Part shown: piece by piece, positions 5,694 through 6,113 of the stretch | Layout: each line of letters starts with the position of its first letter | Numbering within the stretch: the first letter of the stretch is position 1 | NCBI GenBank assembly: GCA_003232155.1 | Contig: QILY01000012.1 | Span: 1-6,113, forward strand | Direction of reading: 5' to 3' | Origin: Maribacter sp. | Lineage (GTDB): Bacteria > Bacteroidota > Bacteroidia > Flavobacteriales > Flavobacteriaceae | DNA: 6,113 nucleotides | Program-made: the position numbers and the translations under genes | Notes under the pieces: generated by a model | What the model saw: only the letters and a program-made list of their open reading frames with translations | Told to the model about the DNA's origin: nothing | The model's database searches: none

Positions 5694-6113
5694 ATGATTG
5701 ACAAGATAAAAGAACATATTGCCGAAGTTGAAAAATTTACAGCTGATTCAAAAGAAGCTGTTGAGAGCTTTCGTATAAAATATTTAGGAAAGAAAGGAAT
5801 ACTGAAAGATTTCTTTGCTGAGTTCAAAAATGTGGCCAATGACCAAAAGAAAGAGTTTGGCCAAACCATAAATACCCTTCAGAGAACAGCTACTGAAAAA
5901 GTGAATTCGCTAAAAGAAGCTTTAGAAAATACATCAGAAGAAAAAAGTATATATGGAGATTTGACCAGACCTGGCGAACCTATTGGATTAGGAGCGCGAC
6001 ATCCTATTTCAATTGTAAAAAACCAGATTATTGAAATCTTTTCACGTATAGGTTTCAATGTTTCCGAGGGGCCTGAAATTGAAGATGATTGGCATAATTT
6101 CACTGCTTTGAAC
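5694..6113 (+). CDS. pheS: Phenylalanyl-tRNA synthetase alpha subunit, N-terminal 140 residues, 3' truncated by window edge
   Basis: An open frame of 140 codons runs off the right edge; the full protein is usually about 340 residues. PheS pairs with PheT in an (alpha-beta)2 enzyme that charges tRNA-Phe with phenylalanine in the cytosol. Residues 1 to about 85 are the N-terminal coiled-coil arm that contacts tRNA, with the family sequence RIKYLGKKGILKDFF (27-41). The class II catalytic domain begins near 88 with LTRPG, followed by HPISIVKNQIIEIFSRIGF (103-121) and the motif-1 region SEGPEIEDDWHNFTALN (124-140), which is nearly invariant in PheS. The ATG at 5694 places the arm at normal length, and the promoter-like box lies just upstream. 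The remaining catalytic motifs are beyond the window. This is a housekeeping gene, functionally unrelated to the SulP genes. Confidence 0.95.
   Translation, partial: MIDKIKEHIAEVEKFTADSKEAVESFRIKYLGKKGILKDFFAEFKNVANDQKKEFGQTINTLQRTATEKVNSLKEALENTSEEKSIYGDLTRPGEPIGLGARHPISIVKNQIIEIFSRIGFNVSEGPEIEDDWHNFTALN

Noticed and set aside
5666..6103. Reverse-strand open frames opposite pheS
   Set aside because: The sense strand is unmistakably PheS up to the window edge, so these are shadows.

Overview
The window is AT-rich. It has A-rich translation starts with almost no Shine-Dalgarno signal, promoter-like TAnnTTTG boxes, and the Bacteroidetes-type BatD-BatE gene order. Together these point to the phylum Bacteroidota, most likely a (probably marine) member of the Flavobacteriia. 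All genes I can support lie on the + strand. The reverse-strand open frames are shadows of these genes.

Layout. (1) 3-230: C-terminal end of batD. After an 11-base gap comes batE (242-1000, GTG start). These are the last two genes of a Bat 'aerotolerance' (MoxR/von Willebrand-type) operon. (2) 1035-3648: a probable inorganic-carbon operon. It has a TAnnTTTG promoter, a small exported or membrane-anchored protein of unknown function (1068-1352), a SulP-family anion transporter with a degenerate STAS tail (1418-2998), and a cytosolic beta-class carbonic anhydrase (3028-3648). It ends at a perfect 9-bp rho-independent terminator (3672-3699). (3) 3756-5599: a second, different SulP transporter with a normal STAS domain. 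Its reading frame is broken near 3918. The break coincides with a 22-base shortfall, relative to the upstream SulP gene, at the segment leading into the SGP substrate-site motif. It therefore reads as two open frames overlapping by ATGA (3756-3938 and 3935-5599) and is most simply a pseudogene. (4) 5667-6113: a promoter-like box and the first 140 codons of pheS, which runs off the end of the window.

How the genes work together. SulP proteins next to carbonic anhydrases are often bicarbonate transporters (BicA-type). The likely job of the 1418-3648 pair is to bring in HCO3- and interconvert it with CO2 in the cytosol, feeding carboxylases or pH balance in a heterotroph. The broken second SulP may have been a parallel bicarbonate or sulfate carrier. 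Its loss, if real, would leave the upstream SulP-carbonic anhydrase pair as the only intact version at this locus.

I found no tRNA, rRNA, CRISPR array, insertion sequence or other mobile element. No stretch longer than 300 bases lacks a gene. The most notable item is the lesion in the second SulP gene. The rest is ordinary chromosomal sequence, and I do not see a convincing new defence or mobile system.
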